The position numbers and the translations under genes were made by a program. A stretch of DNA of 54,305 nucleotides from Eubacterium sp. (GTDB taxonomy: Bacteria; Bacillota; Clostridia; Oscillospirales; Acutalibacteraceae), in NCBI GenBank assembly GCA_015655975.1, contig DVEP01000028.1, forward strand, positions 1 to 54,305. Reading direction: 5' to 3'. The notes under the pieces were generated by a model. It had not been told where the DNA came from, did not search any database, and saw nothing but the letters and a program-made list of their open reading frames with translations. Shown in pieces: positions 18,368-27,247 of the stretch. Position 1 is the stretch's first letter; every line of letters starts with the position of its first letter.

Positions 18368-20614
18368 TTGCGTAAAATTTTTTCACTACTTATTACTGTT
18401 TTACTCACAATCGGAATTTCAATCGTTCCCTTTTCTGCGCAAAGTTCAAATTTAATAAAAATCAGCAAAAACGATATTTCTGACAATATTTCAAGCAATC
18501 TGTACGGAGTGAATTTAGACGACAGTTCTTTTTCTTTAGACGGCGGATTGGTTTCAAACCTGGTGAACAACAACAGTTTCGAATACAATGAAAACGGTCT
18601 TGCAGGTTGGAAAAATTCAGGACTTGACATTCAAATTGCAAACGAACTGCCTCTCAACAACTCAAACAAAAACTACATTTCCGTATCCTGCAAGTCAAAT
18701 GGCGAGCTGACAAACTTGGGATATACGGAATTTTACAAGAACAAAACTACAAAAACAAGCAAAAAAGTTTCTGAAAAAGCCGATATGGGATTTAAGGAAA
18801 ACGAAAAATACGAGTTTTCCTGCTATATTAAAAACATAGATTTTGAAGGAGATTTTTCCGTCGGGCTTGATTCAAAACACAACAATGATAAAACAAAAAT
18901 CGACATTTCTTCATATAAATCAAACTGGAGTAAAATAGACGCTGTTTTAATTTCAAACGCAACGGAAGACGGCGGTCTGACATTTGAACTTGACGGTACG
19001 GGTACTGTTTTAATCGACTTTGTCAGCCTTGTACCGCAAAGCAGTTACGGTTACGGCTCGGGCACTTGGAAATACACTTCTTTGAGAAGCGACCTCTACA
19101 CAGCGCTGTCCGAACTGTCTCCGAGTTACATTCGATTTTCAGCCGGTTGCTTTTCAACGGAAAACAGTACAGATAAAATGTGCAGTTGGAAAAACACAAT
19201 AGGAAAAGCAGAAGAAAGAGTGCAAACCGTTTCATTTAACGATGAAAAAAACACTTTCAGCATCAACTCAAACGCTATGGGATACCACGAGTTTTTTCAA
19301 CTTTGTTCCGAACTCTCTGCTGAGCCTATTCCTGTAATCAACGCAGGTATTGTGTGTAAAAATAACGAATACAAAAGTAATTTAAAAAAATACGAAGACG
19401 GCAAAATGACCGAAACACAGTGGCAGGAATATATTGACTCAATCTCACTCACTCCCGACACACCCGAATTCAACAACTATATTCAAGATATTTTTGATTT
19501 AATAGAATATGCAAACGGCAGTTCTGCAAAAAACTATTGGGGTGCTCTCAGAAGTGCAAACGGACACAGCGAGCCATTCAATTTAAAATACATAGAAATA
19601 GGAAACTGCAACTACGGAGAGGTTTTTCTTCGCAATTTTGAAGCAATTTATAAAGCAGTCAAGCAAAAATACCCCGATATTCAACTGATAGCATCTACGG
19701 GAAATTCCGTAACAGATGAAAACTATGAAAGCAACGCGTCTTCTCTTTCCGACTTTGACGGCGTTATTAAAGACGACCATATTTTTGCGGATGAAAATTT
19801 CTTTTTTGAAAGCGACAAAAATTACACTGCAAACAGTCCTGTAATTGTGGGAAGATACGGCATTATTACCGAGAAAGACAATTTACAAAACAATTTGCTC
19901 AAAGCCGTTACCGAAGCAAATCTGATTGTAAACTCTTTTGAAAAAAACAGCAATATATTGATGACTTCATACGAAAACAGTTTTGCAAAATTAAACTCTC
20001 AGTCAGACAATTCTTCACTTATATGGTTTAATTCAAACGACATACTGCTAACTTCAAGCTACTATGTTCAAATGATGTTTTCAAACAACACGGGCAAAAA
20101 AATAATCAATTCAGATTTCAAAGTTAAAGACGAAAAATCAAAAAGAGGAATTAGTCAAAGCATTTCCATTGACGAGGACACACAGACAATATACATCAAA
20201 TTAGTCAATTCAACAGGCAAAAATCAAAAACTGACTGTTGACGCAAGCGATTTTTCGCAAATCAATAAAGTATCAAACATTAAACTTGAAAACAAGTTCA
20301 AAACGGCGTCAAATGATTTTAAAAAATCTTGCATTGTACCCGAAGAACAGGAAATTTCACAAAACGGAGGCAAATTTGATGTCAATATGCTCGGATACAG
20401 CGTCAATGTCATCAGAATTGCATACGGAAATAACGACGGAAAAAATCTTTATTCTCTTCCGAATTTCATACCCGAAGCAAAAAACTATGTTCCGATGTCT
20501 GTAAGGATTTTTATTCCTGCCGTTTCCGTTGTCGCTGTTTTAGTTGTCGGAAGCATTATTTCTAAATCAAAGATAAACAATAAGAACAACAAAAAAATCA
20601 GAAAAACAAAATAA
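18368..20614 (+). CDS. Membrane-anchored GH51 arabinofuranosidase-like protein, probably catalytically inactive
   Basis: 748 residues, TTG start at 18368 with GCGAGG 10 bases upstream. A signal peptide covers residues 1-25, then a beta-rich carbohydrate-binding-like region with NNNSFEYNENGLAGW. A TIM-barrel region of the alpha-L-arabinofuranosidase type follows (SYIRFSAGCF, GYHEFFQLCSEL, YYVQMMFSNNTG), then a C-terminal beta domain. One membrane helix lies near 715-735 with a Lys-rich tail. Where GH51 enzymes have GNE (acid/base) this protein has GNC (C414). Where they have VGEYA (nucleophile) it has VGRYG (R496). Overall homology is clear, but activity is unlikely. It may bind arabinan-type glycans at the surface. 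Confidence 0.82.
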   Translation: MRKIFSLLITVLLTIGISIVPFSAQSSNLIKISKNDISDNISSNLYGVNLDDSSFSLDGGLVSNLVNNNSFEYNENGLAGWKNSGLDIQIANELPLNNSNKNYISVSCKSNGELTNLGYTEFYKNKTTKTSKKVSEKADMGFKENEKYEFSCYIKNIDFEGDFSVGLDSKHNNDKTKIDISSYKSNWSKIDAVLISNATEDGGLTFELDGTGTVLIDFVSLVPQSSYGYGSGTWKYTSLRSDLYTALSELSPSYIRFSAGCFSTENSTDKMCSWKNTIGKAEERVQTVSFNDEKNTFSINSNAMGYHEFFQLCSELSAEPIPVINAGIVCKNNEYKSNLKKYEDGKMTETQWQEYIDSISLTPDTPEFNNYIQDIFDLIEYANGSSAKNYWGALRSANGHSEPFNLKYIEIGNCNYGEVFLRNFEAIYKAVKQKYPDIQLIASTGNSVTDENYESNASSLSDFDGVIKDDHIFADENFFFESDKNYTANSPVIVGRYGIITEKDNLQNNLLKAVTEANLIVNSFEKNSNILMTSYENSFAKLNSQSDNSSLIWFNSNDILLTSSYYVQMMFSNNTGKKIINSDFKVKDEKSKRGISQSISIDEDTQTIYIKLVNSTGKNQKLTVDASDFSQINKVSNIKLENKFKTASNDFKKSCIVPEEQEISQNGGKFDVNMLGYSVNVIRIAYGNNDGKNLYSLPNFIPEAKNYVPMSVRIFIPAVSVVAVLVVGSIISKSKINNKNNKKIRKTK

Positions 20615-20653
20615 AAATCATATAAATATATTTTTTGACAACAATATGTAATA

Positions 20654-20682
20654 TTGATTATTTTGTTATTAAATGGTATAAT
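20654..20682 (+). promoter_or_regulatory. Promoter of the flavin reductase/rubredoxin gene
   Basis: TTGATT at 20654-20659, a 17-base spacer and TATAAT at 20677-20682; a GGGGG ribosome site follows before ATG 20717. Confidence 0.65.
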
Positions 20683-20716
20683 CTTTACAACTCAAACAAT
20701 TTAAGGGGGATTTTGT

Positions 20717-21325
20717 ATGAGCTACGATAAAAATGTTCTGTTTAACATCAGTTACGGTCTCTATATTCTTTGTGCAAATTCAGCAAAAACAGACAACGCC
20801 TGTGTTATCAACACTTTAAGCCAAATCACAAGCAGTCCGGACACGGTTTCCGTAACAGTAAACAAAAAGAATTTCACAAACGAAATTATTAAAAAATCCA
20901 AAAAGTTCAATGTTTCGCTTCTCAGTACAGACGCAGATTTTGAACTTATCAAAAGGTTTGGTTTTCAAAGCGGACGCGATATAGACAAATTTGTAGGTTT
21001 TGACGATATGTACAGAAGTCAAAACGGCATCTATTTCATAAACAAAGGCACGAACTCTTTCATCAGCGTAGATGTAGATGAAATAATAGACTTTGGTACT
21101 CACGATATGTTTGTTGGGCATATCACCGACACTGCCGTACTTTCTAAAAAAGAGAGTATGACATACTCATACTACCAAAACAATGTAAAGCCAAAACAAA
21201 ACAACAATAAAAAAACAGGCTATGTGTGCAGCGTTTGCGGATATGTTCACGAAAGCGACACTTTACCGGACGACTTCATCTGCCCTATTTGCAAACACGG
21301 TGCTTCAGCTTTTGTAAAACTATGA
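20717..21325 (+). CDS. Flavin reductase-like protein fused to rubredoxin (high-molecular-weight rubredoxin type)
   Basis: 202 residues. Residues 1-150 match the FMN-binding flavin reductase fold (N-terminal NISYGLYILCA, then SSPDTVSVTVNKKN). A Lys/Asn linker leads to a C-terminal rubredoxin with two Cys pairs, VCSVCGYVHE and CPICKHG, which bind one iron. This architecture is known as Hrb in acetogens, where it passes electrons to flavodiiron oxygen or NO reductases. None is encoded in this window. It has its own promoter and terminator and is likely part of oxidative or nitrosative stress defence. Confidence 0.9.
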   Translation: MSYDKNVLFNISYGLYILCANSAKTDNACVINTLSQITSSPDTVSVTVNKKNFTNEIIKKSKKFNVSLLSTDADFELIKRFGFQSGRDIDKFVGFDDMYRSQNGIYFINKGTNSFISVDVDEIIDFGTHDMFVGHITDTAVLSKKESMTYSYYQNNVKPKQNNNKKTGYVCSVCGYVHESDTLPDDFICPICKHGASAFVKL

Positions 21326-21332
21326 TTTTTAG

Positions 21333-21359
21333 GACTGAAAACAACAAGAGTTTTCAGTC
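21333..21359 (+). terminator. Terminator after the rubredoxin fusion
   Basis: 10-bp perfect stem GACTGAAAAC / GTTTTCAGTC with a 7-base loop, then TGCATTTTTT. Confidence 0.7.
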
Positions 21360-21453
21360 TGCATTTTTTACACAGATTTTACAACTATTTTAAAAAAAAC
21401 AGTTATATTTAATGTATTCTAAATAAAACCAAAGTATAAAAAGGAGTGTTTTT

Positions 21454-22128
21454 GTGGCTCTAATTTACATAGTCGAAGACGACAATTCAATCCGAGACCT
21501 CGAGAGTTATGCGCTGAAAAATATAGGCTATGAAGTGTGCGGTTTTGAAAAAGGAAAAGAACTTTACAAAGCCCTTGAAGAAAAATTGCCCGACCTTATC
21601 ATTCTCGACATAATGTTGCCTGAAGAAGACGGAATTTCAATATTAAAAAAACTCAGAATAAATCAAACCACAAGTTCATTGCCCATTATGATGGCAACGG
21701 CAAAAGACACTGAAATGGACGCAGTTAAAGCGCTTGACAACGGAGCAGACGACTATGTTTCAAAACCTTTCGGTGTGATGGAATTTTTATCAAGAGTCAA
21801 AGCTCTTCTCAGAAGAAGCGAAAGCAAATCAAACGCTCACAAATGGGTGTATGAACAACTCAATTTAGACGATGAAAAGCACCGAGTAACCGTTAACGAT
21901 GAAAAAATCGAACTCACATTTAAAGAATACGAACTGTTAAAATATTTGTTAATCAACAAAGGAATAGTTCTTTCAAGAGAAAAAATTATGGACACTATAT
22001 GGGGCTACAATTTTGAAAGTGAAAGCAGAACAGTTGACGCGCATATTCAAACTCTGCGAAAGAAACTCGGCTCTATGGGTTCTGCCATTAAAACCGTGCG
22101 AAATGTAGGATACAAACTTGGTGAGTAA
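21454..22128 (+). CDS. OmpR/PhoB-type response regulator
   Basis: 224 residues, GTG start at 21454 after AAGGAG. The receiver domain (1-120) has the acidic pair in VEDD, the phospho-acceptor Asp in LIILDIMLPEEDG and Lys in SKPFG. The winged-helix DNA-binding domain (130-224) has LTFKEYELLKYLL and SRTVDAHIQTLRKKLG. It is 2 bases from the partner kinase, so the two form one operon. The target genes are not known. Confidence 0.95.
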   Translation: MALIYIVEDDNSIRDLESYALKNIGYEVCGFEKGKELYKALEEKLPDLIILDIMLPEEDGISILKKLRINQTTSSLPIMMATAKDTEMDAVKALDNGADDYVSKPFGVMEFLSRVKALLRRSESKSNAHKWVYEQLNLDDEKHRVTVNDEKIELTFKEYELLKYLLINKGIVLSREKIMDTIWGYNFESESRTVDAHIQTLRKKLGSMGSAIKTVRNVGYKLGE

Positions 22129-22130
22129 AA

Positions 22131-23150
22131 ATGAACAAAAAAATATTTCTTAAAGAGTGTGCTTTTTCAGTAGGCATTTCTTCAGTCTGTTTTGCAATAT
22201 TTGCAGTTATACTTTTTGCGGAAAACGCATTTTCACAAAGTATAGCAATAAAAACAGCGGTTGCCTTTTGCGTTGTGTGTGCAATTTCAATATGCGTTTC
22301 TCTGTATTCATCAAAAAAAATCACAAAAGATGTTGCAGACCAAATAAACGAACTCGGCAACAATCTCAAAAACATTGACAGAAAAAAAATTGACAAAGAG
22401 TTTGTACCGTTTGTTGACGCTTTGACAAACTACAAAAAGGAACTTGCAAGAGTAGATAAACTTAAAAAACAGTTCACGGCTAATGTCTCTCACGAATTGA
22501 AAACACCTATGACTTCCATCAGCGGATATGCCGAAATGCTTGAAAGCGGTATTGTCAAGCCGAACGATGTTCAAAAAATAGGTCATATCATTCACAAAGA
22601 ATCAAAGCGACTGATAAATATTTCAAACGACATCATTCAACTTTCTCAGCTTGAAGACGGCGACCAAACAAGAAGTTACGAAACCGTAGATTTGTACGAA
22701 ATAGCAGAAGACTGCGTTGCCGCAATAGGTTTTCACGCAGAGAAAAAAAGCATCTGTTTGAAAACGGAAGGCGAACATATCAAAATCAAAGGCAACAAAG
22801 GACTTCTTGCCGAACTTATATATAACCTCGCCGACAACGCCATACGATACAACAAAGCCGGCGGAAATGTATGGATTAGCGTCAATGAAGAAAACGGCAA
22901 AGCTGTTTTGAGAGTAAAAGACGATGGTATAGGTATTCCCGAAAAATACCGTCAAAGAATTTTTGAAAGATTTTTCAGAGTTGACAAAAGCCGTTCAAAA
23001 GAAACAGGCGGAACGGGACTCGGTCTTGCAATAGTAAAACACATAGTCCTCTACCACGACGCTGAAATTTCCATAGACTCAAAACTCGGCGAAGGAACTA
23101 CTTTTAAAATAGTTTTTGATAAAATAAACAAAAAATCACTTGAAGCGTAA
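22131..23150 (+). CDS. Sensor histidine kinase with a minimal sensing loop
   Basis: 339 residues. Two membrane helices (about 12-30 and 40-58) are separated by only around ten residues, so almost nothing is exposed outside. A HisKA domain follows with the phosphorylated His in VSHELKTPMTSISGYAE. The ATPase domain has the N box DNAIRYNKAG, the DDGIGIPEKYRQRIFERF segment and GGTGLGLAIV. No PAS or HAMP domain is obvious. The topology fits intramembrane-sensing kinases, which often report cell-envelope stress or an associated transporter. Confidence 0.94.
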   Translation: MNKKIFLKECAFSVGISSVCFAIFAVILFAENAFSQSIAIKTAVAFCVVCAISICVSLYSSKKITKDVADQINELGNNLKNIDRKKIDKEFVPFVDALTNYKKELARVDKLKKQFTANVSHELKTPMTSISGYAEMLESGIVKPNDVQKIGHIIHKESKRLINISNDIIQLSQLEDGDQTRSYETVDLYEIAEDCVAAIGFHAEKKSICLKTEGEHIKIKGNKGLLAELIYNLADNAIRYNKAGGNVWISVNEENGKAVLRVKDDGIGIPEKYRQRIFERFFRVDKSRSKETGGTGLGLAIVKHIVLYHDAEISIDSKLGEGTTFKIVFDKINKKSLEA

Positions 23151-23168
23151 CTGCCTCAAGTGATTTTT
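23131..23168. terminator. Bidirectional terminator between the kinase gene and ybaK
   Basis: 13-bp perfect stem AAAAATCACTTGA (23131-23143) and TCAAGTGATTTTT (23156-23168). The left arm is inside the end of the kinase gene. The right arm abuts the ybaK stop codon. Confidence 0.85.
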
Positions 23169-23636
23169 TTATTCTGTTATATCGCAAACAGAGTATCTGA
23201 TTACTTTTGACAAATCATTTAAAGACACTTCAACCTGATACCCTATTTTACCCGCGCTGAAAATGATTGTATCAAAATTTTGGGCACTTTCATCTACAAC
23301 GGTTTTGAAAAACTTTTTCATACCGATTGGCGAACAACCGCCGTGAACATAGCCTGTAAGTGCCAAAAGTTCTTTTGACTTAACCATCTCTATCTTTTTT
23401 TCACAAACTGCACTTGCAGCCTTTTTCAAGTCAAGTTCCTTTGCAACAGGCACAACGAAAACATAGTTTTTATTGGACTTGCCTACTGTAACAAGCGTTT
23501 TAAATACTTGGTTTGGATTTTGTCTCAATACAGACGCAACATCTGTACCGCTCAAAGCTTCTGTATTTGCGTAGCTGTAACTTTTGTACTCAACCTTTTT
23601 ACTGTCAAGCACTCTCATAACATTTGTTTTTTCCAT
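23169..23636 (-). CDS. ybaK: YbaK/EbsC-family aminoacyl-tRNA deacylase
   Basis: 155 residues, single-domain YbaK fold. The catalytic-site Lys is in NQVFKTLV, and the glycine-rich substrate motif is GGCSPIGMKK. Bacterial YbaK proteins hydrolyse mischarged Cys-tRNA(Pro) in trans to prolyl-tRNA synthetase. The gene stands alone between convergent terminators. Confidence 0.93.
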   Translation of the reverse strand: MEKTNVMRVLDSKKVEYKSYSYANTEALSGTDVASVLRQNPNQVFKTLVTVGKSNKNYVFVVPVAKELDLKKAASAVCEKKIEMVKSKELLALTGYVHGGCSPIGMKKFFKTVVDESAQNFDTIIFSAGKIGYQVEVSLNDLSKVIRYSVCDITE

Positions 23637-23652
23637 AAAATCGCCTAAAAAT

Positions 23653-23679
23653 ACAGGGAAGTAAGCGTTACTTCCCTGT
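23653..23679 (-). terminator. Terminator of the oadB-oadG operon
   Basis: 12-bp perfect stem ACAGGGAAGTAA / TTACTTCCCTGT with a 3-base loop. On the minus strand it is followed by ATTTTTAGG. Confidence 0.8.
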
Positions 23680-23690
23680 TTTGTTTATTC

Positions 23691-23909
23691 TTATTTCTTA
23701 TTTTTATCGTCGTCTTTTTTGTCTTTTTTCTTACCTGAAAATGCCTTGTTCAAAAGGTATGTTACCAAAACAATAAAACCTAAAACAAGGAAAATTCCGA
23801 CCATACCTATACCCATTACAGGCAAAGTATCTTTCCAAGAGTCAGCATGAATTGACTGAGCCGCAACAAAAAACGAAGAAATAACTGCTAATAAATTGTA
23901 CATCTGCAA
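23691..23909 (-). CDS. Sodium pump decarboxylase gamma subunit (OadG family)
   Basis: 72 residues. One membrane helix (about 32-54, MGIGMVGIFLVLGFIVLVTYLL) is followed by a highly charged Lys/Asp tail, typical of OadG-type subunits that hold the pump complex together. It lies 7 bases after the beta subunit gene. The MGIGMVGIF stretch is a family hallmark. No carboxyltransferase or biotin carrier gene is in the window. Confidence 0.85.
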   Translation of the reverse strand: MQMYNLLAVISSFFVAAQSIHADSWKDTLPVMGIGMVGIFLVLGFIVLVTYLLNKAFSGKKKDKKDDDKNKK

Positions 23910-23916
23910 TACCTCC

Positions 23917-25074
23917 TTAAATTAAGTCTGCAACGAGTGTAAGAATGAGTCCGCCTGCTATAACAGAAGCAATTTGACCCGATACATTGACACTTATAGA
24001 TTGCATAAGAAGGAAGTTTTGGTTGTCTTCTTTAAGACCCATTTGGTTAACAACACGACCGCTCATCGGGAAAGCAGAGATACCTGCCGCACCAATCATC
24101 GGGTTAACCTTCTTGTCTTTCGGAAGAAATACATTGAGAAGTTTTGCAAAGCAAACACCGCCGACTGTATCGAATATGAAAGCAACCAAACCGAGAGCAA
24201 GAATGAGAAGTGTCTCGGGTTTCAAGAACTTGTCAGCCTGCATGTTGAGTGCAACTGTGATACCGAGAAGAAGTGTAATGAGATTTGCAAGGGCGTTTTG
24301 CGCTGTTTCTGAAAGTGAATTGAGCACACCGCACTCACGAATGAGGTTACCGAACATAAGGAAACCTACGAGAGCAACCGACTTAGGAGCAACAAGTCCT
24401 GCAACAGCAGTTACAATAATCGGGAAAAGAATTTTTGTTGTTTTTGAAACTTCGCCCGGATGATACTGCATTCTGATACGGCGTTCTTTTTTTGATGTAA
24501 CAAGTTTAATAAACGGAGGCTGAATGATAGGTACCAAAGCCATATATGAATATGCCGCAACCATAATAGGACCTAAGTAATCACTGCCAAGCGTATTTGC
24601 TACGAAAATTGCAGTAGGACCGTCTGCCGCACCGATGATAGCAATAGAAGCGGCGTCCTTAATATCAAAGAAGAAACCTGCAATGAAGAATGTCAGGAAA
24701 ATACCAAACTGAGCAGCCGCACCGAAAAGCATCAGCCACGGATTTTTAAGAAGCGGACCAAAGTCAATCATTGCGCCTATTCCTATGAAAAGAAGAAGCG
24801 GGAAAAGTTCGTTTGCAATACCTGCATTAAACAGTACATTGAGAACTGCCTCGCCTTCTTCGGCAGGAGTGTGCGCAATAGCGCCTGACATCGGTAAGTT
24901 TGCAAGAATTGTGCCGAAGCCCATAGGGAGCAACAATGACGGTTCCATTTCTTTTTTTATCGCAAGATAAATAAGTAAACCGCCGATTACCCACATAAAC
25001 ACCATTCCGATAGTTATGTTACCGAAATTGGAAAAGAGTTCGGCAAATGTGTTTAAAATGTTTAAATCAATCAT
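23917..25074 (-). CDS. Sodium-translocating decarboxylase beta subunit
   Basis: 385 residues with around ten membrane segments. The signature IIGAADGPTAIF carries the conserved Asp of the Na+ channel. The NLIRECGVLNSLS and GAAGISAFPMSGRVV segments are also typical. This subunit couples biotin-linked decarboxylation to Na+ export. The decarboxylase could act on oxaloacetate, methylmalonyl-CoA or glutaconyl-CoA; without the alpha subunit the substrate cannot be named. It is in an operon with the gamma subunit. Confidence 0.94.
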   Translation of the reverse strand: MIDLNILNTFAELFSNFGNITIGMVFMWVIGGLLIYLAIKKEMEPSLLLPMGFGTILANLPMSGAIAHTPAEEGEAVLNVLFNAGIANELFPLLLFIGIGAMIDFGPLLKNPWLMLFGAAAQFGIFLTFFIAGFFFDIKDAASIAIIGAADGPTAIFVANTLGSDYLGPIMVAAYSYMALVPIIQPPFIKLVTSKKERRIRMQYHPGEVSKTTKILFPIIVTAVAGLVAPKSVALVGFLMFGNLIRECGVLNSLSETAQNALANLITLLLGITVALNMQADKFLKPETLLILALGLVAFIFDTVGGVCFAKLLNVFLPKDKKVNPMIGAAGISAFPMSGRVVNQMGLKEDNQNFLLMQSISVNVSGQIASVIAGGLILTLVADLI

Positions 25075-25109
25075 TTTAGACCTCCGTTTGTTTAGTTTGT
25101 TAAAATAGA

Positions 25110-25170
25110 GTATTAATTTTTATAAATTAATACAGCATTTATATTATATATAAAGAAAAACTTATGTCAA
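25110..25170 (-). promoter_or_regulatory. Promoter and palindrome ahead of oadB
   Basis: On the minus strand there is TTGACA (25170-25165), a 16-base spacer and TATAAT (25148-25143). A perfect 10-bp inverted repeat, GTATTAATTT / AAATTAATAC (25110-25133), lies at the expected transcript start. It could be an operator or a 5' stabilising hairpin. Confidence 0.6.
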
Positions 25171-25210
25171 TAATATTTTAAAAATTACTTTGTTAATATT
25201 TTACAAATAA

Positions 25211-27247
25211 TCAATTTGACACATAATTTTCTCTAAACATATCAGATATTTTGTCAGCAAGCATTTTGTTTTTCGGTTTATCCAAATTGAAATCATCGTC
25301 AAGTATTTCTTGAGCCGCTTTTTTAGTTAATTCTATCATATCGAAATCAGTCAGCATATCGGCTATTTTCAAGTCGGGCAAGCCGTTTTGCCTTTTTCCG
25401 AAGAAGTCTCCGGGGCCCCGCATTTTGAGGTCAAGTTTTGCTATTTCAAATCCGTCAGAAGTTCTTTTCATAGCCGTCAATCTTTCTTTGGAATTTTCTG
25501 TTTTTGAGTCTGACACCAAAATACAAAAAGACTGACTTTTGCCGCGCCCTATTCTTCCGCGAAGCTGGTGCAAAGCAGACAAACCGAACCTGTCCGCATT
25601 TTCAATGAGCATAACAGTAGCATTCGGAACATCTACTCCGACTTCTATTACGGTAGTTGAGACAAGAATATCTATTTTGCCGTCTGAAAAATCTTTCATC
25701 ACACATTCTTTGTCTTTTGCTTTCATTTTTCCGTAAAGAAGCCCCAAAGAACAGTCTTTGAATTCATTTTCCGAAAGCGACTCGAAATACTGTTTTGCAC
25801 TCTTCAGGTCAGATTTTTCTTCTCCGTTTTCAACAAGAGGACAGACAATGTACGCCTGCTCTCCCCTTTCAATCGCTTTTTTAATGAATCTATAAATTCG
25901 CTGATGATATGTTGAATTGACTACATCTGTCCTGATTTTCTGTCTGCCGGGAGGCAACTCGTCAAGAACCGAAATGTCAAGGTCACCGTAAATTGTGAGC
26001 GCCAAAGTTCTGGGAATAGGCGTTGCGCTCATTACAAGAGTGTGAACACTCTCTCCTTTCATCGCAAGATTTGCTCTTTGCTCCACTCCGAAACGGTGTT
26101 GCTCGTCTGTAATTACCAAACCGAGATTTTTAAATTCAACATCATTTTGAATGATTGCGTGAGTTCCTACAAGAAGGTCTATCTGACCGTTCATCAAAAA
26201 TTCTTTAATCTCTTTTTTCTGCTTCATTTTCGTTGAACCTGTCAGCAAAGCAATATTAAACCCTGTATTTTTTAAAAGTGCAGTAAGCGTTTCATAGTGC
26301 TGAACGGCAAGTATTTCGGTAGGCGCCATCAATGCACACTGAAAACCGTTTTTTACGGCAGTATAAATTACGCCTGACGCAACAGCGGTTTTTCCCGAGC
26401 CTACATCGCCCTGAATAAGTCTGTTCATTGCAAAACCGTTTTTCATATCTTTTATACAGTCTAAAATTGCGTTTTTTTGTGCATTTGTAGGTTCAAAAGG
26501 CAGCAGTTTGAAAAACTCGTCAGAAAAATCATCTTTCACAACAACGCTTGTTTTTGATTTTTTCTTATATTTTAGTTTTGCAAAACCCAAATTGAGTACA
26601 AGCAGTTCTTCAAAAATGAGCCTTCTTTTCGCCTGCTCCAACTCGTCGATATTTTTCGGAAAATGAATTTTATGCATAGCAAAATTCAAATCTGCGAGCG
26701 CATACTTTTCACGCATAAAATCACTCAGGGTTTCGTCAAAAACAATTTGCGACAACTCGTTTTTTATGATTTTCCCTATCGTTTTTGAAGTCAGTTTCTC
26801 AGTAGCACGATATATAGGAGTAACGGAGTCTGCATTTTCAAACTTTTCAATTTGAGGTGAACTCATAGAAGCATGGGTCAATCCTGCCGTAACTTCGCCG
26901 AAAAGTATATAGTCCTCGTATATTTTCAGAGAATTTGCAAGGTACTTGTTGTTAAAAAGAGTAACTTTTATAAGCGTCTGTCCATCTGTAAAATTGCACT
27001 TATATATAGTTAACCCGCGACGAATTTTACTCTCGCTCACGGTTGAAATCAAAGTCGCCTTTATTGCCGTTTTTTCACCCGTAACTGCCTGAACAGCAGT
27101 TTTTAAATGCGATTTATCCTGATAAGCTCTCGGGTAATAGTGAACAAGGGCGTCAGCATTAAAAACGCCCAATTTGTTGAATAATTCAGCCCTTTTTTCG
27201 CCTACGCCCTTAACATATTGAATATTTTTTTCAAGTTCTTTGTTCAT
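25211..27247 (-). CDS. recG: ATP-dependent DNA helicase RecG
   Basis: About 678 residues, full length. The N-terminal wedge domain (OB fold, about 60-160) is followed by two helicase domains. These have the P-loop GDVGSGKTAVA, the DEQHR box (TDEQHRFGVEQ), SATPIPRTLA and the QLRGRIGRGKSQS motif VI. It remodels stalled replication forks and Holliday junctions. ATG at 27247 overlaps the TGA of fakA (TGATG); a GTG just before is possible. It is coupled to the fakA/yloV cluster. Confidence 0.97.
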   Translation of the reverse strand: MNKELEKNIQYVKGVGEKRAELFNKLGVFNADALVHYYPRAYQDKSHLKTAVQAVTGEKTAIKATLISTVSESKIRRGLTIYKCNFTDGQTLIKVTLFNNKYLANSLKIYEDYILFGEVTAGLTHASMSSPQIEKFENADSVTPIYRATEKLTSKTIGKIIKNELSQIVFDETLSDFMREKYALADLNFAMHKIHFPKNIDELEQAKRRLIFEELLVLNLGFAKLKYKKKSKTSVVVKDDFSDEFFKLLPFEPTNAQKNAILDCIKDMKNGFAMNRLIQGDVGSGKTAVASGVIYTAVKNGFQCALMAPTEILAVQHYETLTALLKNTGFNIALLTGSTKMKQKKEIKEFLMNGQIDLLVGTHAIIQNDVEFKNLGLVITDEQHRFGVEQRANLAMKGESVHTLVMSATPIPRTLALTIYGDLDISVLDELPPGRQKIRTDVVNSTYHQRIYRFIKKAIERGEQAYIVCPLVENGEEKSDLKSAKQYFESLSENEFKDCSLGLLYGKMKAKDKECVMKDFSDGKIDILVSTTVIEVGVDVPNATVMLIENADRFGLSALHQLRGRIGRGKSQSFCILVSDSKTENSKERLTAMKRTSDGFEIAKLDLKMRGPGDFFGKRQNGLPDLKIADMLTDFDMIELTKKAAQEILDDDFNLDKPKNKMLADKISDMFRENYVSN

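Noticed and set aside
20635..20682. TTGACA at 20635 as the -35 of the rubredoxin fusion gene
   Set aside because: It is 36 bases from the TATAAT; TTGATT at 20654 gives the correct 17-base spacing.
24104..24463. Plus-strand frames opposite oadB
   Set aside because: Antisense shadows of a conserved membrane protein gene.
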